DNA of 64,000 bases from an uncultured Thalassotalea sp. (GTDB lineage Bacteria > Pseudomonadota > Gammaproteobacteria > Enterobacterales > Alteromonadaceae), in contig CANLNK010000001.1 of assembly GCA_947492575.1 (NCBI GenBank), positions 372,001-436,000 of the forward strand. Reading direction: 5' to 3'. Under the pieces are notes generated by a model. The model worked only from the letters and a program-made list of their open reading frames with translations, made no database searches and had not been told where the DNA came from. Positions 62,885-64,000 of the stretch are shown one piece after another (within the stretch, counting starts at the first letter, position 1; each line of letters opens with the position of its first letter). The position numbers were made by a program, and so were the translations under genes.

Positions 62885-63101
62885 ATCATTAACCAACTGA
62901 CAAATACATAATAGGCAAGCGCCCAGTTTGTTCATTACTATATTAACTATAGGTAAAATAACTGTCGCTTTCATTGACATCATAGCGACACAAGTTGACT
63001 TTATGGCTCCGTAAAAGACATTTGTATTGCTAAAATTTAAACTTGCATGACAGCAGTAAAAAAACTCAATATAAAAATAATCAATGATTTAAGAGAGTAT
63101 G

Positions 63102-63665
63102 ATGAAACGCATTTTGATTTCGTTAATGCTAGTTGGCGTTTTAGCCGGCTTGGCACTTTTGATGGGTGATACCTTATTACAAGACAAGACCGAAAGCGTG
63201 TTAAAAGCCCCTGGTCTTGAATTACAAGAGAGTGAGAAATCCTCGGTCATAAAGTCTGCAGACAATATGGTGGAGAGTGTTGAGGCGTTTCAACGCTTAC
63301 TTGCAACATATCAAGGTGACGTGGTGTATTTAGATTTTTGGGCATCTTGGTGTACTCCTTGTCGCGAGTCATTTCCTTGGATGAACGAAATGCAGGCTAA
63401 GTATCAAGATGCGGGCTTAAGAATTATCACGGTTAACCTTGATGTAAATAGAGAAAATGCAAATCAATTTTTAGTAAAGTTTCCAGCAACATTTGATGTG
63501 TTTTTTGATCCTAAAGGCCAAGTGGCGCGACATTATGACCTACCAGGTATGCCGAGTAGCATGATCTTTAACCGAGAAGGTAAGCTAATTGAGAGGCATG
63601 TTGGCTTTAACAAAGAAAAACAACATATGTACCAGTTGCAATTAGAAGACTTACTCAACGAGTAA
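63102..63665 (+). CDS. TlpA-like periplasmic thioredoxin-family protein
   Basis: 187 residues from the second of two adjacent ATGs, four bases after AAGAGAG. An N-terminal membrane anchor or signal (about 5-22, ISLMLVGVLAGLALLMG) is followed by a thioredoxin fold with the active site FWASWCTPCRESFPW and the cis-Pro loop GMPSSMIF. The pattern is TlpA/ResA/DsbE-like, a periplasmic thiol reductant for cytochrome c maturation or copper-site assembly. No cytochrome c maturation gene is adjacent, so the client is unknown. The stop is followed by about 200 bases with no feature I can name. Confidence 0.9.
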   Translation: MKRILISLMLVGVLAGLALLMGDTLLQDKTESVLKAPGLELQESEKSSVIKSADNMVESVEAFQRLLATYQGDVVYLDFWASWCTPCRESFPWMNEMQAKYQDAGLRIITVNLDVNRENANQFLVKFPATFDVFFDPKGQVARHYDLPGMPSSMIFNREGKLIERHVGFNKEKQHMYQLQLEDLLNE

Positions 63666-63867
63666 TTAGGTTAGATAATCCCTTTTATATTGCTGGCAAC
63701 CAGCTACATTTAATGCAATAGTTATGTGGAGTATGCCGCTCTTTACGGTGCACTTTTATGGCATTTGGGACTGCTTTGTTCAAGCTACAGTATGAATGAA
63801 CCGAAATGAACAATACGTTTTAATACTCTGATATCAATAATAATGTGCTTTCAACGGACTGGGTTAG

Positions 63868-64000
63868 ATGTTTAGTACGCATAACCTTATTGAAAACTTT
63901 AGTCGTCGCTATGTCATTGCATTAGTGCTTATTGCTGTGCTTATTACTAGCGCTTTACTCGTACTTCAAAAACAGAATCAAGTACAAGAAAATAATGCTG
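63868..64000 (+). CDS. Start of a membrane sensor protein, truncated by the window end
   Basis: 44 codons remain open to the last base. ATG at 63868 is followed by a basic stretch (NFSRRY) and one hydrophobic helix (VIALVLIAVLITSALLVL), then a polar helical start (QKQNQVQENNA). This is the opening of a sensor kinase or methyl-accepting protein with an extracytoplasmic helical domain; the QxxxQ..NNA pattern recalls PilJ-type domains. The rest is outside the window, so the product stays open. Confidence 0.6.
   Translation, partial: MFSTHNLIENFSRRYVIALVLIAVLITSALLVLQKQNQVQENNA

Overview
The window reads as chromosomal DNA of an AT-leaning marine gammaproteobacterium. The best guess is order Alteromonadales (Colwelliaceae or Pseudoalteromonadaceae type). 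This rests on DbpA and RsuA, a TonB-dependent receptor/MFS beta-glucan locus without SusD, secreted subtilases with PA and PPC domains, a membrane-anchored AraC regulator and a PEP-CTERM protein. The genus is an inference. I see no rRNA, tRNA, CRISPR, insertion sequence or prophage. About 37 genes are supported, the last one cut by the window edge.

Layout. 0.1-15.6 kb is a cell-surface and secretion block: a small outer-membrane barrel, a PEP-CTERM protein, a 2388-residue mosaic adhesin-like protein (FG-GAP, RTX, cadherin, LamG) and three subtilisin-family (S8) proteases with different accessory parts. 15.7-21.9 kb holds two convergent signalling genes: a 14-blade propeller/Y_Y_Y protein ending in a dead GGDEF domain, and a membrane hybrid histidine kinase with receiver and AraC domains. 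22.3-30.3 kb holds dbpA-rsuA, an S9 peptidase, small membrane proteins and a membrane AraC regulator.

30.6-43.0 kb is a beta-1,3-glucan (laminarin-type) locus. A LytS/LytTR two-component pair precedes GH16 lipoprotein, TonB receptor, sugar MFS and GH3 lipoprotein genes. TTGTCGC direct repeats spaced 21 bp lie both before the two-component pair and between it and the glucan genes, which suggests that LytTR controls both. 43.2-52.1 kb is a light and cyclic-di-GMP block: a BLUF photoreceptor, a PAS-PAS-GGDEF-EAL-GGDEF-EAL protein, a cryptochrome/photolyase, a HAMP histidine kinase and a diguanylate cyclase.

52.2-64.0 kb is mixed: a MerC-like protein under a perfect Zur-like palindrome, a PhoX-type phosphatase, an ABC1 kinase, a lipoprotein, an alpha/beta-hydrolase lacking its nucleophile, a dienoyl-CoA-reductase-like SDR, a sugar porter whose ribosome binding site is buried in a hairpin, YhhN, an AraC regulator, a sterol-desaturase-family protein, a TlpA-like thioredoxin and the start of a membrane sensor.

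Most striking for follow-up are the LytTR-like repeat arrays, the SD-sequestering hairpin, the double GGDEF-EAL protein beside BLUF and cryptochrome, the 11-residue AVIWRL repeats in a protease, the four Cys-Cys modules of the GH16 enzyme, and the split HTCS-like signalling pair. No database search was possible, so family assignments rest on motifs read by eye.
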